Assembly (NCBI RefSeq): GCF_007751035.1
Contig: NZ_CP036433.1
Location: forward strand, 1,717,001-1,781,000
Direction: 5' to 3'
Length of the DNA stretch: 64,000 nucleotides
From: Lignipirellula cremea
Lineage (GTDB): Bacteria; Planctomycetota; Planctomycetia; Pirellulales; Pirellulaceae
Shown here: piece after piece, positions 45,825-54,683 of the stretch
Layout of the letters: each line of letters opens with the position of its first letter
How positions within the stretch are numbered: the first letter of the stretch is position 1
The notes under the pieces: model-generated
Told to the model about the DNA's origin: nothing
Database searches by the model: none
Seen by the model: the letters and a program-made list of their open reading frames with translations, nothing else
Program-made: the position numbers and the translations under genes

Positions 45825-47039
45825 CTACGGCTCCAGCGTAACGTCCCATACGACGGCGAGGTGGTCGTCGCCGGCGGAGACGAAGAACTCCCCGCTCGGC
45901 GCAAATGCGAGCGCTCGGACCGGCCGCTTGTGGCCGCCGATGTTCGCCAGCTTTTTCCCGGAACGACCGCTCCACAAGGCGATCTGGTCGTCGCCTGCCG
46001 ATGCCAGCAGGTCCGTCCCGGGCTGCCAGGCCAGGGCGTTGGCCGAGCCCTTATGCGCCTGGAACTGCACCGCGGGTTGCTCAGGCCGCATCAAATCCCA
46101 GATGACAATCTGGCCGTCGGAGTCGGCCGCCGCCAGTCGTCCTGTACCGCCGAACGCCAGCGCCAGCACCCGGCCGCTGCAGCCGGTTAGCATGACGCCC
46201 GACCGGCCGCTGGGAGAGAAGATCCGCACCCGATGGTCCTCACAGCCCACGGCGATCGCATCGCCTGCCGGCGACCAGGCGACCGTCAAGGGTTTGGAGT
46301 CCAGCTTGACCGCTCCGGTTTCGCGCAGGGCCGCGGGATCCCAGAAGCGGAGCGTGCTGTCGTCGCTGCAGGAAACCAGCGCGTCGCCAGTGGGTGAGAA
46401 GGCCACCGCCCGCACGGTCCCCTGGTGTCCTTCCAGCGGGTGTTTGATCTCCTTTTCCAGCACCCACAGGTCGATCTGTTGGTCGACCGCCGCCGCCAGG
46501 AACTGGCCGCTGGGAGAAAAGGCGAAGGATCGGGCCACGCAATCCACCCGATCCGAAAGGGCGGCCGTTGCAATCTGCCAGGCGGCCATGTTCTTGTCTT
46601 CGGACCCGGTCACCAGCATCTGGTTGTTGGGCGAAACGGCCAGGGCGATGATCGACCCGGTATGGCCCGAGATAGGGGGCCGATTCTTGATGCTGATCTT
46701 TCCCAGTTCGGTTCGACCGTCGGACGGATCGCCGGGCGTTTCCTCGGAATTCTGGAGGGGCGGCATCTCAAAACTGGCGGCGCCGTCGCTTCCCGCAGCC
46801 GGCATCGACAGCGGGGGGCGATTCGCGCGGGAAGAAACGCGCGGCTGGGGCTGGGTTTTGGCGACGGTGGGAATCGGGGTATCAGGGGCTGAGCCTGCGG
46901 AACCGCCGAAAATAGGGATGCCCATCGCCCGCAACACAATCAGGGCCAGCACCACGCCGACCGTGCCGCCGATGACAATTTTAAGAACTTCGTGCAGCGG
47001 ATTTCTGGAGCGAGAGGGCCGTGAGGGACGGGAGTTCAT
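45825..47039 (-). CDS. Membrane-anchored WD40-repeat protein
   Basis: The protein (404 aa) has a basic N-terminus then one membrane helix (LKIVIGGTVGVVLALIVL, about 16-33). A low-complexity linker reaches to about 115, and seven WD40 blades follow (GHTGSIIALAVSPNNQMLVT, GHQGTVRAVAFSPTGDALVS, GHKRPVRALAFAPSGEFFVS and others). The propeller is predicted outside if the anchor is N-in. WD40 domains scaffold protein complexes. No enzyme domain is fused. The ATG at 47039 places the basic stretch correctly before the helix. Confidence 0.88.
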   Translation of the reverse strand: MNSRPSRPSRSRNPLHEVLKIVIGGTVGVVLALIVLRAMGIPIFGGSAGSAPDTPIPTVAKTQPQPRVSSRANRPPLSMPAAGSDGAASFEMPPLQNSEETPGDPSDGRTELGKISIKNRPPISGHTGSIIALAVSPNNQMLVTGSEDKNMAAWQIATAALSDRVDCVARSFAFSPSGQFLAAAVDQQIDLWVLEKEIKHPLEGHQGTVRAVAFSPTGDALVSCSDDSTLRFWDPAALRETGAVKLDSKPLTVAWSPAGDAIAVGCEDHRVRIFSPSGRSGVMLTGCSGRVLALAFGGTGRLAAADSDGQIVIWDLMRPEQPAVQFQAHKGSANALAWQPGTDLLASAGDDQIALWSGRSGKKLANIGGHKRPVRALAFAPSGEFFVSAGDDHLAVVWDVTLEP

Positions 47040-47225
47040 CAGGAAAGCTCGTTCGTGAAAGCCAGAAAACGCAGCTCCCCGACGGGAATCCAAGGCTGCG
47101 ACAATTTTGCGATACGGCCACAATTGCCGGGTGAATCGCACTTTCCGCCCACGGAGGGCTACTTTTCGACGGAGAACCGGTTGGACCGCAGCCGATGACT
47201 ATCTATAATCCAAATTCATAGCTGT

Positions 47226-47286
47226 GAATTTTGTCACAAGCCCGGGATATCGTCATACGCCTGGGAATTTCGTCACATGCCCTGGG
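47226..47286. promoter_or_regulatory. Three-copy ~20-bp operator-like array
   Basis: AATTTTGTCACAAGCCCGGG, ATATCGTCATACGCCTGGG and AATTTCGTCACATGCCCTGG(G) follow one another with 19-20 bp spacing, two helical turns. The shared core is GTCAYA...GCC(Y)GGG. The array lies 140-200 bp upstream of the ferredoxin gene and about 190 bp upstream of the divergent WD40 gene, as expected for cooperative binding of one regulator. Confidence 0.6.
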
Positions 47287-47343
47287 TAATCATTTCCAAT
47301 CCGACCTTGCTTCCCGCTTCCGCTGTGCTGCCGGGGAGAGATT

Positions 47344-47377
47344 CATTCTACTCAATCTGTTTACCTGTCGTAGAATG
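47344..47377. promoter_or_regulatory. Inverted repeat in the ferredoxin leader
   Basis: CATTCTAC (47344-47351) and GTAGAATG (47370-47377) are perfect complements 18 bases apart, 50 bp before the ferredoxin start. It could be an operator or a leader hairpin. Confidence 0.45.
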
Positions 47378-47426
47378 CAGCGGTTAGAAATTTTCCCCCC
47401 ACGGACTTCGATATAGGATCTTTCAG

Positions 47427-47825
47427 ATGGCCAAACAAGGACCTCGCAAGAAAGTGCCGAAGGAGTTGGCGGTGATTAATGCCGACAATTGCACCGGTTG
47501 CGAATCATGTTTGGAAGTTTGCCCGGTCGATTGCATCGAAATGATCACCACCGGCCTGGGGGTCAAAGGGAATCAAACCTGGTGTGAGATTGACCTGGAA
47601 CGCTGCGTGGGCTGCGAAGTCTGCGTCCATATTCCCCAGAAAAAGACGAATCCCTACGAGCTGGTCGTGTGCCCCTGGGATGCGATTGAAATGGTCCCGA
47701 CAGAGCAGGTCGCCCAGGTAGTCAGCCAGATCGGCGGCCCGCCCGAATATATCCACGCCAACTGGGATCGTCTGGTCGGCACCGCGCAGCATCTGGCCGA
47801 GCTTCGCGCCAGTACGGCCAAATAG
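47427..47825 (+). CDS. Ferredoxin with one standard and one stretched [4Fe-4S] motif
   Basis: The protein (132 aa) is a small cytoplasmic electron carrier. The first cluster motif is canonical: Cys22, Cys25, Cys28, Cys32-Pro (NCTGCESCLEVCPVDC). The second has CVGCEVC (Cys60, 63, 66), but the fourth ligand that should follow three residues later is replaced by HIPQKKTNPYELVV, with Cys82-Pro only after 15 residues (VVCPWDAIEM). Either the loop is extended or the site binds a different cluster. The N-terminus is basic (MAKQGPRKKVPKEL). The redox partner is unknown. It has its own upstream regulatory region. Confidence 0.9.
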   Translation: MAKQGPRKKVPKELAVINADNCTGCESCLEVCPVDCIEMITTGLGVKGNQTWCEIDLERCVGCEVCVHIPQKKTNPYELVVCPWDAIEMVPTEQVAQVVSQIGGPPEYIHANWDRLVGTAQHLAELRASTAK

Positions 47826-47953
47826 CCTGCGATCTGTCGCCGGCGGGATTTGCTCTGTCGGCTTGCCAGATGATGTCATGTCAGACGATAACCGCCTGGC
47901 TTCGTCCACCCGTCTCGCTGGCGACTGCCAACCGCCTGCCTTGTGCGATGCAG

Positions 47954-47967
47954 GCCCGAAATCGGGC
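47954..47967. terminator. Small hairpin downstream of the ferredoxin gene
   Basis: GCCCGA-AA-TCGGGC, 130 nt after the stop, without a clear T-run. A weak candidate for a 3' end. Confidence 0.3.
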
Positions 47968-48017
47968 ATTCGCGACTCGCGACCGGACGGTCGTCCCCGC
48001 GGTATGGGGCGCAGTGA

Positions 48018-48046
48018 TTGACCCTCTGCAGCGGCCGCTTTAACAT
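48018..48046 (+). promoter_or_regulatory. Putative folE promoter
   Basis: TTGACC (48018-48023), a 17-nt spacer and TAACAT (48041-48046) give a reasonable housekeeping promoter with a start near 48053, about 30 nt before folE. Confidence 0.5.
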
Positions 48047-48081
48047 TCACCGTCTGCACCCCTTCTGGATTGATTCCCCTT

Positions 48082-48669
48082 ATGGCTGAAACTCCCGCCA
48101 CGCCGGTCGACTTACCCCGTATTGAGAAAGCGGTTCGCGAAATCCTGGCGGCTGTCGGCGAAGACCCGGACCGCGAAGGTCTGCTGGAAACGCCGGCCCG
48201 CGTCGCCCGGATGTACGCCGAGCTGTTTGCCGGCCTGCATCAGGACCCACGGCCCCACCTGCAGAAAGTATTTACCGAACAGTACGACGAGGTCGTGCTC
48301 GTCCGCGATATCAGCTTCAACAGCATGTGCGAACATCACCTGCTGCCGTTCATGGGCAAAGCCCACATCGGCTACGCTCCCAACGGCAAGGTCGTCGGCC
48401 TGAGCAAGCTGGCCCGCGTGGTGGAAACGGTCTCCAAACGTCCGCAGGTCCAGGAACGGATGACCGAACATATCGCCAACCTGCTCGAAGAAGAGCTGGG
48501 CGCCAAAGGGGTCGCCGTGGTGATCGAAGCGACCCACTCCTGCATGACGATGCGCGGCGTACGCAAGCCAGGCAGCATGTGCACCACTTCGGCCATGAAG
48601 GGACTGTTCCGCAAGAACCTTTCCTCGCGGGCGGAGATTCTGCAACTCATTTACGGCGAGCGACGGTAG
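48082..48669 (+). CDS. folE: GTP cyclohydrolase I, type IA
   Basis: The protein (195 aa) converts GTP to 7,8-dihydroneopterin triphosphate, the first step of folate and the queuosine branch. The zinc ligands are in MCEHHLLPF (Cys83, His86) and HSCMTMRGV (Cys154). [33 protein letters not shown] and [10 protein letters not shown] are further blocks. The ATG at 48082 fits the family start better than one four codons earlier. The following membrane gene begins three bases after its stop, so the two are cotranscribed. Confidence 0.97.
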   Translation: MAETPATPVDLPRIEKAVREILAAVGEDPDREGLLETPARVARMYAELFAGLHQDPRPHLQKVFTEQYDEVVLVRDISFNSMCEHHLLPFMGKAHIGYAPNGKVVGLSKLARVVETVSKRPQVQERMTEHIANLLEEELGAKGVAVVIEATHSCMTMRGVRKPGSMCTTSAMKGLFRKNLSSRAEILQLIYGERR

Positions 48670-48672
48670 TCT

Positions 48673-49440
48673 GTGACCGAACTCTGGCAGATCCTTTCCG
48701 AGTTCATCTTTCGCCTGACCTTCGGCATGGCGACCGCCATGGCGATTACCTCGGGCCAGCAGGTCAGCAGCGGTTTCTTCCGCGTGCACCTGTGGGTGCT
48801 GATGGGATTGAATACGCTGGCCGCCCTGGCCGTATTCTCCTCCGGCGAACATTACGCCGCCCCGGCCTGGCTGCTGGGCTGCACCATCGCCGCGGCCGTC
48901 GTTAGTTATCTCGGCGCGGTGATCTGGCTGTACGAGCAGAATGCGCTGGGGAAAGCGGCCATCATTCTGGTCGCCATCCTGGGGCTGGCCTGCGGCGGAC
49001 TGTCGCGGACGGCGGCCGCAGGCGGGTTCGCCCTGGCGATGGATGGGGGCGACTTCCTCACCAGCGGCCTGTTGCTGGGCGGCGTGCTGACAGCCATGCT
49101 ATTGGGGCACTGGTACCTGAATGTGCCTGGCATGAAACTGGCCCCCTTGCAGCGACTGCTTCTCTTGCTGGCGGTCGCCGTGCTGCTGCGGGCGATGTTC
49201 TGCCTGACCGGATATTGCCTGATACCGACCACGCAGACCACCGCCTGGCGATTGTTCCTGACGCTTCGCTGGCTGTCGGGTTTGATCGGCGTGGGCGTGA
49301 TGACGGCGATGACCTGGCAAACGCTGAAAATTCCCAATACGCAAAGTGCGACGGGAATCCTGTATGCGGGCGTAATCCTGGCGTTCATTGGCGAACTGAC
49401 GTCGCAGCTGCTAACTTCGGAGTCAGCGTTTCCCGTTTAA
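48673..49440 (+). CDS. Polytopic membrane protein of unknown function
   Basis: The protein (255 aa) has about seven or eight membrane helices, for example VHLWVLMGLNTLAALAVF, WLLGCTIAAAVVSYLGAVIW, AAIILVAILGLACGGLS, LLLLLAVAVLLRAMFC and GILYAGVILAFIGEL. Polar residues inside helices (HLWVLMG, LGHWYLNVPGM) recall the histidines of heme- or metal-binding membrane proteins, but no family is recognised. The start is GTG, three bases after the folE stop, so the context links it to the folE transcript without explaining its job. Confidence 0.8.
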   Translation: MTELWQILSEFIFRLTFGMATAMAITSGQQVSSGFFRVHLWVLMGLNTLAALAVFSSGEHYAAPAWLLGCTIAAAVVSYLGAVIWLYEQNALGKAAIILVAILGLACGGLSRTAAAGGFALAMDGGDFLTSGLLLGGVLTAMLLGHWYLNVPGMKLAPLQRLLLLLAVAVLLRAMFCLTGYCLIPTTQTTAWRLFLTLRWLSGLIGVGVMTAMTWQTLKIPNTQSATGILYAGVILAFIGELTSQLLTSESAFPV

Positions 49441-49551
49441 GGAACGCGAAGGTTATCCATGTCGATTCAGGCTGGGTCGTTTTGCGAACAAGCTGGCGCT
49501 GAAAGTCGACTGTCCAGGAGTTGAAGTCTAGAAAAAGCAAAGGGCAGCCTG

Positions 49552-50373
49552 ATGCGAAAACGCGGCTTGTTGTGGTTCAGTTCGCTTCTGGTTCTGGCAG
49601 GATGCATCGGCCTGGCCGTGTATGGCGGGGCGATTGCCGGCGTTCTTGAGGTGTTGACCTGGCGGCTGATGCAGCCGCCCGCGCCACCGGATCCGATTCC
49701 GCCGGCGCTGGCGGACATCGTCTGGGTGAGCTTGTCGATGATTGCCGTAGTGGCGGGGATGGTTGTCTCTGCGATCGCCGTGACGCTCCGCAGTCGCGAG
49801 TGCGCGATCAGCGGCGTGGGGCTGTTGCTGTATGTGATTGCCTGCGTGGTTCTGCATGTGGCCGCGTTTGTGGGGATCGAAGCCGTTTATACGGCCCGCG
49901 GTACGTTTGCTTTTATGGCCCTGTCGACCGAGCCGCCGCGGGTGGAGTTTGTCGAAGCGGCCGTCCTGGCCTCGCGGGGCGGACTAGCAACGGCCGGCAT
50001 GATTCTGGTCGTGGCGCCCGTGCTGATGCTGCTGGCGGCCGCGCTGGGTTTTCGAGCGCTGCCGGATTTGCCCAGTGCCCGGCGATCGCTGTTCATCTAC
50101 CTGGGTCCCGTGTTGATCGGCACGGTGTTGTGCGTGCTGGCCGGTTCGTTAGGGATGAACGCCCGCGACCTGCAGGCGATGCTGGAGGGCGCGGAGTTCG
50201 CCCCCAATCCGGCAACCCTCGCAGACCGGATGGCAGCGATCTTCAACAGCGCGTTCCTGCTCTGGGGAGGGCTGGCCGGGCTGGGAATCCTGCAGGTCCT
50301 GGCCGGCCTGCTCGCCTACGCCCTCGACTCCCGCCGAGAGACGCCAGTCCCTCCCAGCGAGGAGAAGGACTAA
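49552..50373 (+). CDS. Membrane protein of unknown function
   Basis: The protein (273 aa) has about five to six helices: FSSLLVLAGCIGLAVYGGAI, MIAVVAGMVVSAIAV, GVGLLLYVIACVVLHVAAF, GMILVVAPVLMLLAAAL, IYLGPVLIGTVLCVLAGSLG and AFLLWGGLAGLGILQVLAGL. A short Glu-rich cytoplasmic tail follows. AAGGGCAG lies before the ATG. No motif assigns a function. It ends in a convergent arrangement with the sugar-phosphate isomerase-like gene, with repeat copy C between them. Confidence 0.75.
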   Translation: MRKRGLLWFSSLLVLAGCIGLAVYGGAIAGVLEVLTWRLMQPPAPPDPIPPALADIVWVSLSMIAVVAGMVVSAIAVTLRSRECAISGVGLLLYVIACVVLHVAAFVGIEAVYTARGTFAFMALSTEPPRVEFVEAAVLASRGGLATAGMILVVAPVLMLLAAALGFRALPDLPSARRSLFIYLGPVLIGTVLCVLAGSLGMNARDLQAMLEGAEFAPNPATLADRMAAIFNSAFLLWGGLAGLGILQVLAGLLAYALDSRRETPVPPSEEKD

Positions 50374-50379
50374 CGTCAG

Positions 50380-50406
50380 GGACCTGGGGCCAGGTCCACG
50401 ACGGGG
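50380..50406 (-). repeat. 3'-end hairpin repeat, copy C
   Basis: On the minus strand CCCCGTCGTGGACCTGG-CC-CCAGGTCC: 8-bp perfect arms. It begins six bases past the stop of the minus-strand gene 50412-51338. Confidence 0.8.
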
Positions 50407-50411
50407 CTCGT

Positions 50412-51338
50412 CTAGTGCATTTCGATTTCGCACGTGCCGATGCCGGGGCGGTAGTAGTTGAACTGCACGTTCGGATGCTCGGCCAGGAGTGACATGGGCG
50501 TGGAGGCGTCGGCGATTTTCTTCGAGATCATGAGCGCCGTCAGACGCTGGCCGAACGGGTTGTCGTGGCAGCCGGCGTGCCAGATCGACACCTTCTCGGC
50601 TTTCCAGGTTTCGACCGGGCCGACTGTTACTGCTTGCATCGGCACCGTGCCGACGGCCCCGCCGCCCGAGGTGCGGGCGTTCTGGATCAGCGTCATCGGG
50701 TGCAGGTCGACCACGCGGGTGGCCAGCTGGCGATACTCGGCGGGCGACGGCGGCTGCTGGTCGTACGGCGCCTGGCGACGCGGCGGGTCGTTAAAGGCCC
50801 AGTGCTTCACTTCTCCCTGGCCGCCCTGCATGACCAGACAGCGGGCCTGGTCCCAGGAAGCGATAAACGCCGTGGGGTCGGCCTGGGGGAAATGGATCTG
50901 GCTTTCCGGCATCGCCAGTTCCGGCCGGATGCGATTGAACAGCAGTTCGCGATCGGTCCGGGCGAAGCTCAGCGGGAAGTCCTCGGATACCTCGCGCCCG
51001 TCGACGACCCATTCATCCATCCCCCAGAAATGACAATGGGCGAGGTTGATCTCCAGCTCGTTCACCAGCCGCGCGACCAGCGGCAGTTGCTCCGTGGGAC
51101 CGATTGGCCCGCACACGCCGACCGGATTGTCCGGCTTCGCCTGGCGCCAGGCGGCGATGTACTCCAGCGCCTCGGCCAGGTAGAAGTCTTCCAGCGTGTC
51201 GTAGAATTTCACCTGGAAGCCGTCCCGCGACAGGCCGAGCAGATCGTCGGGCGTCAGCCGGGCCGCTTCGTCGAGAAGTTCCTGGTCCAGGGTCGTGTAG
51301 TCCCACCACTCCGGGGCGACTTTACTGAGCGGGCGCAT
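50412..51338 (-). CDS. Glucosamine-6-phosphate isomerase/6-phosphogluconolactonase-like protein
   Basis: The protein (308 aa) has the NagB/RpiA-like fold: [19 protein letters not shown] (phosphate loop equivalent), the [14 protein letters not shown] block that matches the NagB WDE/MDE signature, [10 protein letters not shown] and [12 protein letters not shown] with the C-terminal histidine-rich segment. It probably deaminates or isomerises a hexosamine phosphate, consistent with sulfated amino-sugar breakdown, but the exact reaction is inferred. AAGGA precedes the ATG by seven bases. Confidence 0.85.
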   Translation of the reverse strand: MRPLSKVAPEWWDYTTLDQELLDEAARLTPDDLLGLSRDGFQVKFYDTLEDFYLAEALEYIAAWRQAKPDNPVGVCGPIGPTEQLPLVARLVNELEINLAHCHFWGMDEWVVDGREVSEDFPLSFARTDRELLFNRIRPELAMPESQIHFPQADPTAFIASWDQARCLVMQGGQGEVKHWAFNDPPRRQAPYDQQPPSPAEYRQLATRVVDLHPMTLIQNARTSGGGAVGTVPMQAVTVGPVETWKAEKVSIWHAGCHDNPFGQRLTALMISKKIADASTPMSLLAEHPNVQFNYYRPGIGTCEIEMH

Positions 51339-51386
51339 CGAAGGTTCCTTCAGCAGAGAAACAGAAAGCAGGCGGGACGATCGACC

Positions 51387-51767
51387 TCAACTGCTGACCG
51401 GCGGCATGTCGCACAGGACCGTGTCGTCGTGTTCGTAAGCCGGGGCGCAGCAGCAGAGCAGCTTGAGCGTTTCCTCGCCGGTGTTGGTAATCTGATGCAC
51501 GGCGCCGGGCGGAATGGCAACGGCGTCGCCAGGGCCGACGGTACGCAGCTCGGTCCCGATTTGCATGCTCGCGCTGCCGGTGAGAATGTAATAGATCTCT
51601 TCGGCCAGCGGATGGTAGTGGGCGATCGTGGCGGCGCCCGGCGGGATGCGGGCTTCGGCCAGGCTTTGATTCGCAATGCACGAATTGCGATGGGCCAGCA
51701 GCTCGCGAATTTCCGAGCCGTCCTTGGTTTGAAACGGCGGCGCCTCGTCGATATTGCGAACGTCCAC
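51387..51767 (-). CDS. Cupin-fold protein
   Basis: The protein (126 aa) is a single cupin barrel. Motif 1 is HYHPLAEEIYYILTGSASMQ (metal-binding His-His-Glu) and motif 2 is PGDAVAIPPGAVHQITNTG (the fourth ligand His). The GTG at 51767 has AGGAG nine bases upstream, better than a TTG 15 codons earlier. Cupins of this size are often small dioxygenases, isomerases or sensors. The CCC run near the C-terminus (LKLLCCCAP) is unusual. It lies 48 bp upstream of the isomerase-like gene and is likely in its operon. Confidence 0.85.
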   Translation of the reverse strand: MDVRNIDEAPPFQTKDGSEIRELLAHRNSCIANQSLAEARIPPGAATIAHYHPLAEEIYYILTGSASMQIGTELRTVGPGDAVAIPPGAVHQITNTGEETLKLLCCCAPAYEHDDTVLCDMPPVSS

Positions 51768-51914
51768 GAAAGCAGTCTCCTGGAGCGGCCTGGTAGTCAG
51801 AGCGGCAGTCAACGCAGCGACGGTCAGGAACTTGCGCCCCGGGGTTGTGCTGCGAGTGGAGTGTACGAAAGAACGACGACCGTGATTGGATCGGCGGCCG
51901 TAATCAAGCGGCCG

Positions 51915-52544
51915 TTACTCAACGTTGACGGCCGGCTTCCGGTACAGGGCGACCTCGGCCGGACGATAGGTGCGGATATTCCACTCTTCCGGATGCGGCA
52001 GCAAGGTCATGTCGAAACGCTCGTCGGCCTCCACCACGCACAGGCTATCGGGCGGGGCGACCTCAAGCAAGCCCGTCAGCAGCGCGACCATACTCTCCAG
52101 CTGGCTGACGTACAGCGAGTACGGCGGTGAGCAGAAAATGGCCCACGGCTCCGGCGGCATGTCGAGCTCGTGCTTCGTCCAGTAGAACGCGTCGTTCCGG
52201 ATCACCCGGCAACGGTGGCCCAGTTTCAGGGCGGCCACATTGTCTTCGATCACTTTCGCGGTCGGAATGTTCCGTTCGATAAAGGTCGCCGTGGCCGCTT
52301 TGCGACTGATCGCTTCCAGTCCGAGTGCTCCGGTGCCGGCGAACAGGTCAAAGGCGTGTTTCCCGACAATCGAAGGGCCGATCAGGTTGAAGACGGCCTC
52401 GCGGGTGCGGTCCTTCATCGGGCGGGTCGCCGGGTCGCCGTTGTAGAGCAGTTTGTGCCGGCGGTAGTCGCCGCCGATGATGCGTAACGCGGCCGGTTTG
52501 ACTTGCGGCGGAGATTTTTTAGAAGGTCGGCGTGGGCCCGTCAT
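51915..52544 (-). CDS. rsmD: 16S rRNA (guanine-966-N2)-methyltransferase
   Basis: The protein (209 aa) is a Rossmann-fold methyltransferase. It shows RIIGGDYRRHKL, RPMKDRTREAVFNLIG, the SAM loop DLFAGTGALGLEAISRKA and the catalytic PPY motif seen as FCSPPYSLY (RsmD usually has DPPF/Y). It modifies the 30S head. The N-terminal Lys/Pro-rich stretch is an extension. No coaD gene, its frequent neighbour, is adjacent. Confidence 0.9.
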   Translation of the reverse strand: MTGPRRPSKKSPPQVKPAALRIIGGDYRRHKLLYNGDPATRPMKDRTREAVFNLIGPSIVGKHAFDLFAGTGALGLEAISRKAATATFIERNIPTAKVIEDNVAALKLGHRCRVIRNDAFYWTKHELDMPPEPWAIFCSPPYSLYVSQLESMVALLTGLLEVAPPDSLCVVEADERFDMTLLPHPEEWNIRTYRPAEVALYRKPAVNVE

Positions 52545-52628
52545 GAGCGATCATCAATCCACAAGAAATAAGGTCCCCCTGACCGACGACCGGCCAGGGG
52601 CGAGAAATTCCGCCGCTGCTGCGGACCG

Positions 52629-54359
52629 TTAGTCCCACCACCAGGCGCGGGCGGTCAGTGATTTGGGAGCGGACTCGGAACGACGGGCGATCACGTTCTG
52701 GCTGTCGTCGCGTTTCACAAAGCCCTGCTTGAACACTCCGCGGGCGCGAACGGTCACGCCGCCGCTGGCGCCGGCCGTGATATGTTTTCGATCGATCACC
52801 CGATAGTTGGCGACGGTTTCGACTTCTTTCACGGCCCGTCCCAGGGTCAGTTGGAACTGGTTCGAGGTTTCCTCCCGCGGAGCCAGCCAGGCCATCTCCC
52901 AGTGAACGCGTCCCGCCAGATCTTCCCCTTTGATCAGGGCGGCGACGAGCGCCAGGTCAAAGATGTTCTGCAGCTCGGCGTAGATCGGGTAGCGAACGGC
53001 CAGGTCCGGGTAATGTTTCGTGAAGTTCCGGGCGAACTCGGCGTTGGGGGCGTCGGCTTTGCCGGTATGCACCCGCTCGCCAGCTTCGGTCAGAGCTTCA
53101 TTTTCGCTCTGGCATTTTACTCCCTGGCCGAAGATTTCAAAACCGTCGCGGCTCTCGGTCGCACTCACAGCGTCGTAGTTCATGGTGAACCACCAGCGCA
53201 GCACGTTCATGGCGGGCGGATTGCCGTCGGGGCCCAGCGTAACCATGCTCAGAAAACTGGGGACGCCCGGCGTGCCTTCCTGCAGGCCCATGCCGATCAG
53301 CTTCATGTGATAGTCGGCTTCGACAATCACACGGGCGGCGCGGGTTTCGGCCGGAATGCCATAGACGACAATGTCCTGCAGTTCGAGCGCGTCGCGGAGG
53401 CCTTTGAGCCATTTCTCCCGGCTGGCGTCGGTCGGTTTGAGCGGCGTTTTGGCCGATTCGGCGAGGTAGTTCTGCGCGGCGACCAGGTTGGCCCGGCGGG
53501 GATTGATCGAGCAGCCAAAGGCGCTATCTTCTTTGTAGGCGTTCCGCAGCGTCAGAACCAGGTCATCGAGGTTCAGCACGGGACGGCCGGTGGCGATGTT
53601 CACGCGGCGGCCTTCGGCGTCGTTCATCCAGGGGCCGGCGGGACCGGCAATGACCAGGTCGCCCGTTTCGGGATAGACCAGCACATACTGGATTTTATAG
53701 ATGCCCGCGAGCGCCTGCATTTCCTCGCTCGGTTCGCGACCGGCGGCTTCAGCCAGCTGGAGTTCGCGTTCCAGGCGAGGCAGGGAGATTTTACGGAGTT
53801 CCGTTTCATGAACGACCGGCGAACCTCGCAAGGATGCGGCCACTTCACGATGCACTTCCAGGAGCGAACGGCCGCCATCGGTCGTGACCAGGCGTCGCAT
53901 CACGCCGGCGGGATCGGCGTACACGCCGCCTGCAAAACCATCAAGCGAACCGGGGCCGCCCACTTCGTCCCAGCTATCGGGAGAGATGGTCGAGGTGATC
54001 AGTTCCATCAGCGGATCAAAATCCGCCACGGCGCCGCCGCCGCGACCACTGCGCAAAGGAGACGCGGCAGTTAAGTTCAAGGCCAGGCTGCGCAGCGAAC
54101 CGTCGGAAATGCGGGCGCCCGTCAGCAAGGATGCGGAACGTGCGCCGCCTGCCGCCTGGGCCGCGGCTACTCGGGCCAGACCCGCGTTCCGGGCCGCCGG
54201 GTCGGGAAGTGCGTTGACCAGTGCGAGCGCGGGGCCAAATTCGCCCGCGGCCAGGTGTTCGCCCAGCATGTCGCCGGGCAATGGATCGGCCGCCAGCAGC
54301 AGCCCTCCGCCTGTCATTCCCAGCAGTATCGCACCCAACGCTAACCAATAGCGCAGCAT
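52629..54359 (-). CDS. DUF1598-type secreted protein
   Basis: The protein (576 aa) has a signal peptide MLRYWLALGAILLGMTGGGL ending near LAADP. GAGGGG sits six bases before the ATG at 54359, so this start is preferred over an ATG at 54365 or a more distal one. The body (150-560) carries GGVYADPAGVMRRLV, MQALAGIYKIQYVLVYPETG, the paired PVLNLDDLVLTLRN block and the ADYHMKLIGMGLQEGTPGVP segment that mark this planctomycete family. A membrane-associated domain with QNIFDLALVAALI lies near the end. Function unknown. Confidence 0.85.
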   Translation of the reverse strand: MLRYWLALGAILLGMTGGGLLLAADPLPGDMLGEHLAAGEFGPALALVNALPDPAARNAGLARVAAAQAAGGARSASLLTGARISDGSLRSLALNLTAASPLRSGRGGGAVADFDPLMELITSTISPDSWDEVGGPGSLDGFAGGVYADPAGVMRRLVTTDGGRSLLEVHREVAASLRGSPVVHETELRKISLPRLERELQLAEAAGREPSEEMQALAGIYKIQYVLVYPETGDLVIAGPAGPWMNDAEGRRVNIATGRPVLNLDDLVLTLRNAYKEDSAFGCSINPRRANLVAAQNYLAESAKTPLKPTDASREKWLKGLRDALELQDIVVYGIPAETRAARVIVEADYHMKLIGMGLQEGTPGVPSFLSMVTLGPDGNPPAMNVLRWWFTMNYDAVSATESRDGFEIFGQGVKCQSENEALTEAGERVHTGKADAPNAEFARNFTKHYPDLAVRYPIYAELQNIFDLALVAALIKGEDLAGRVHWEMAWLAPREETSNQFQLTLGRAVKEVETVANYRVIDRKHITAGASGGVTVRARGVFKQGFVKRDDSQNVIARRSESAPKSLTARAWWWD

Positions 54360-54683
54360 TGCCATCCCCTCTCTTTGTTTTGGTCGCCCCTGATCCACCC
54401 CTTAGCGTCCCATAAGCAAGGGTCGGAAGTCAAGCAGCATTACTGAAGAACTGCGTCAGAAAGCAGCTTCGACCCGGGAAAAGGCGGATCTTTCCTGGCA
54501 AGGGTGATCGCCCGCAGAAGTGGGAATGTGCAGGCCGCCCGACCCAATGGAGAATCCGCGACCTTTGCTCGAGCGACAGTCCGTGGGTTGTCGTGATGAC
54601 GGGACTGCCGCTCGAGGTCGGAATCGCGGAGAAAAAGATGGGGGTGTTCGCCCTTGATGGACGAACGGCAGGGTGGGGGGTGT
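54360..54683. other. Intergenic region between the DUF1598 and PDZ genes
   Basis: No gene, hairpin or repeat stands out. It contains the promoter of the DUF1598 gene and the 3' end of the PDZ gene transcript. Confidence 0.45.
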
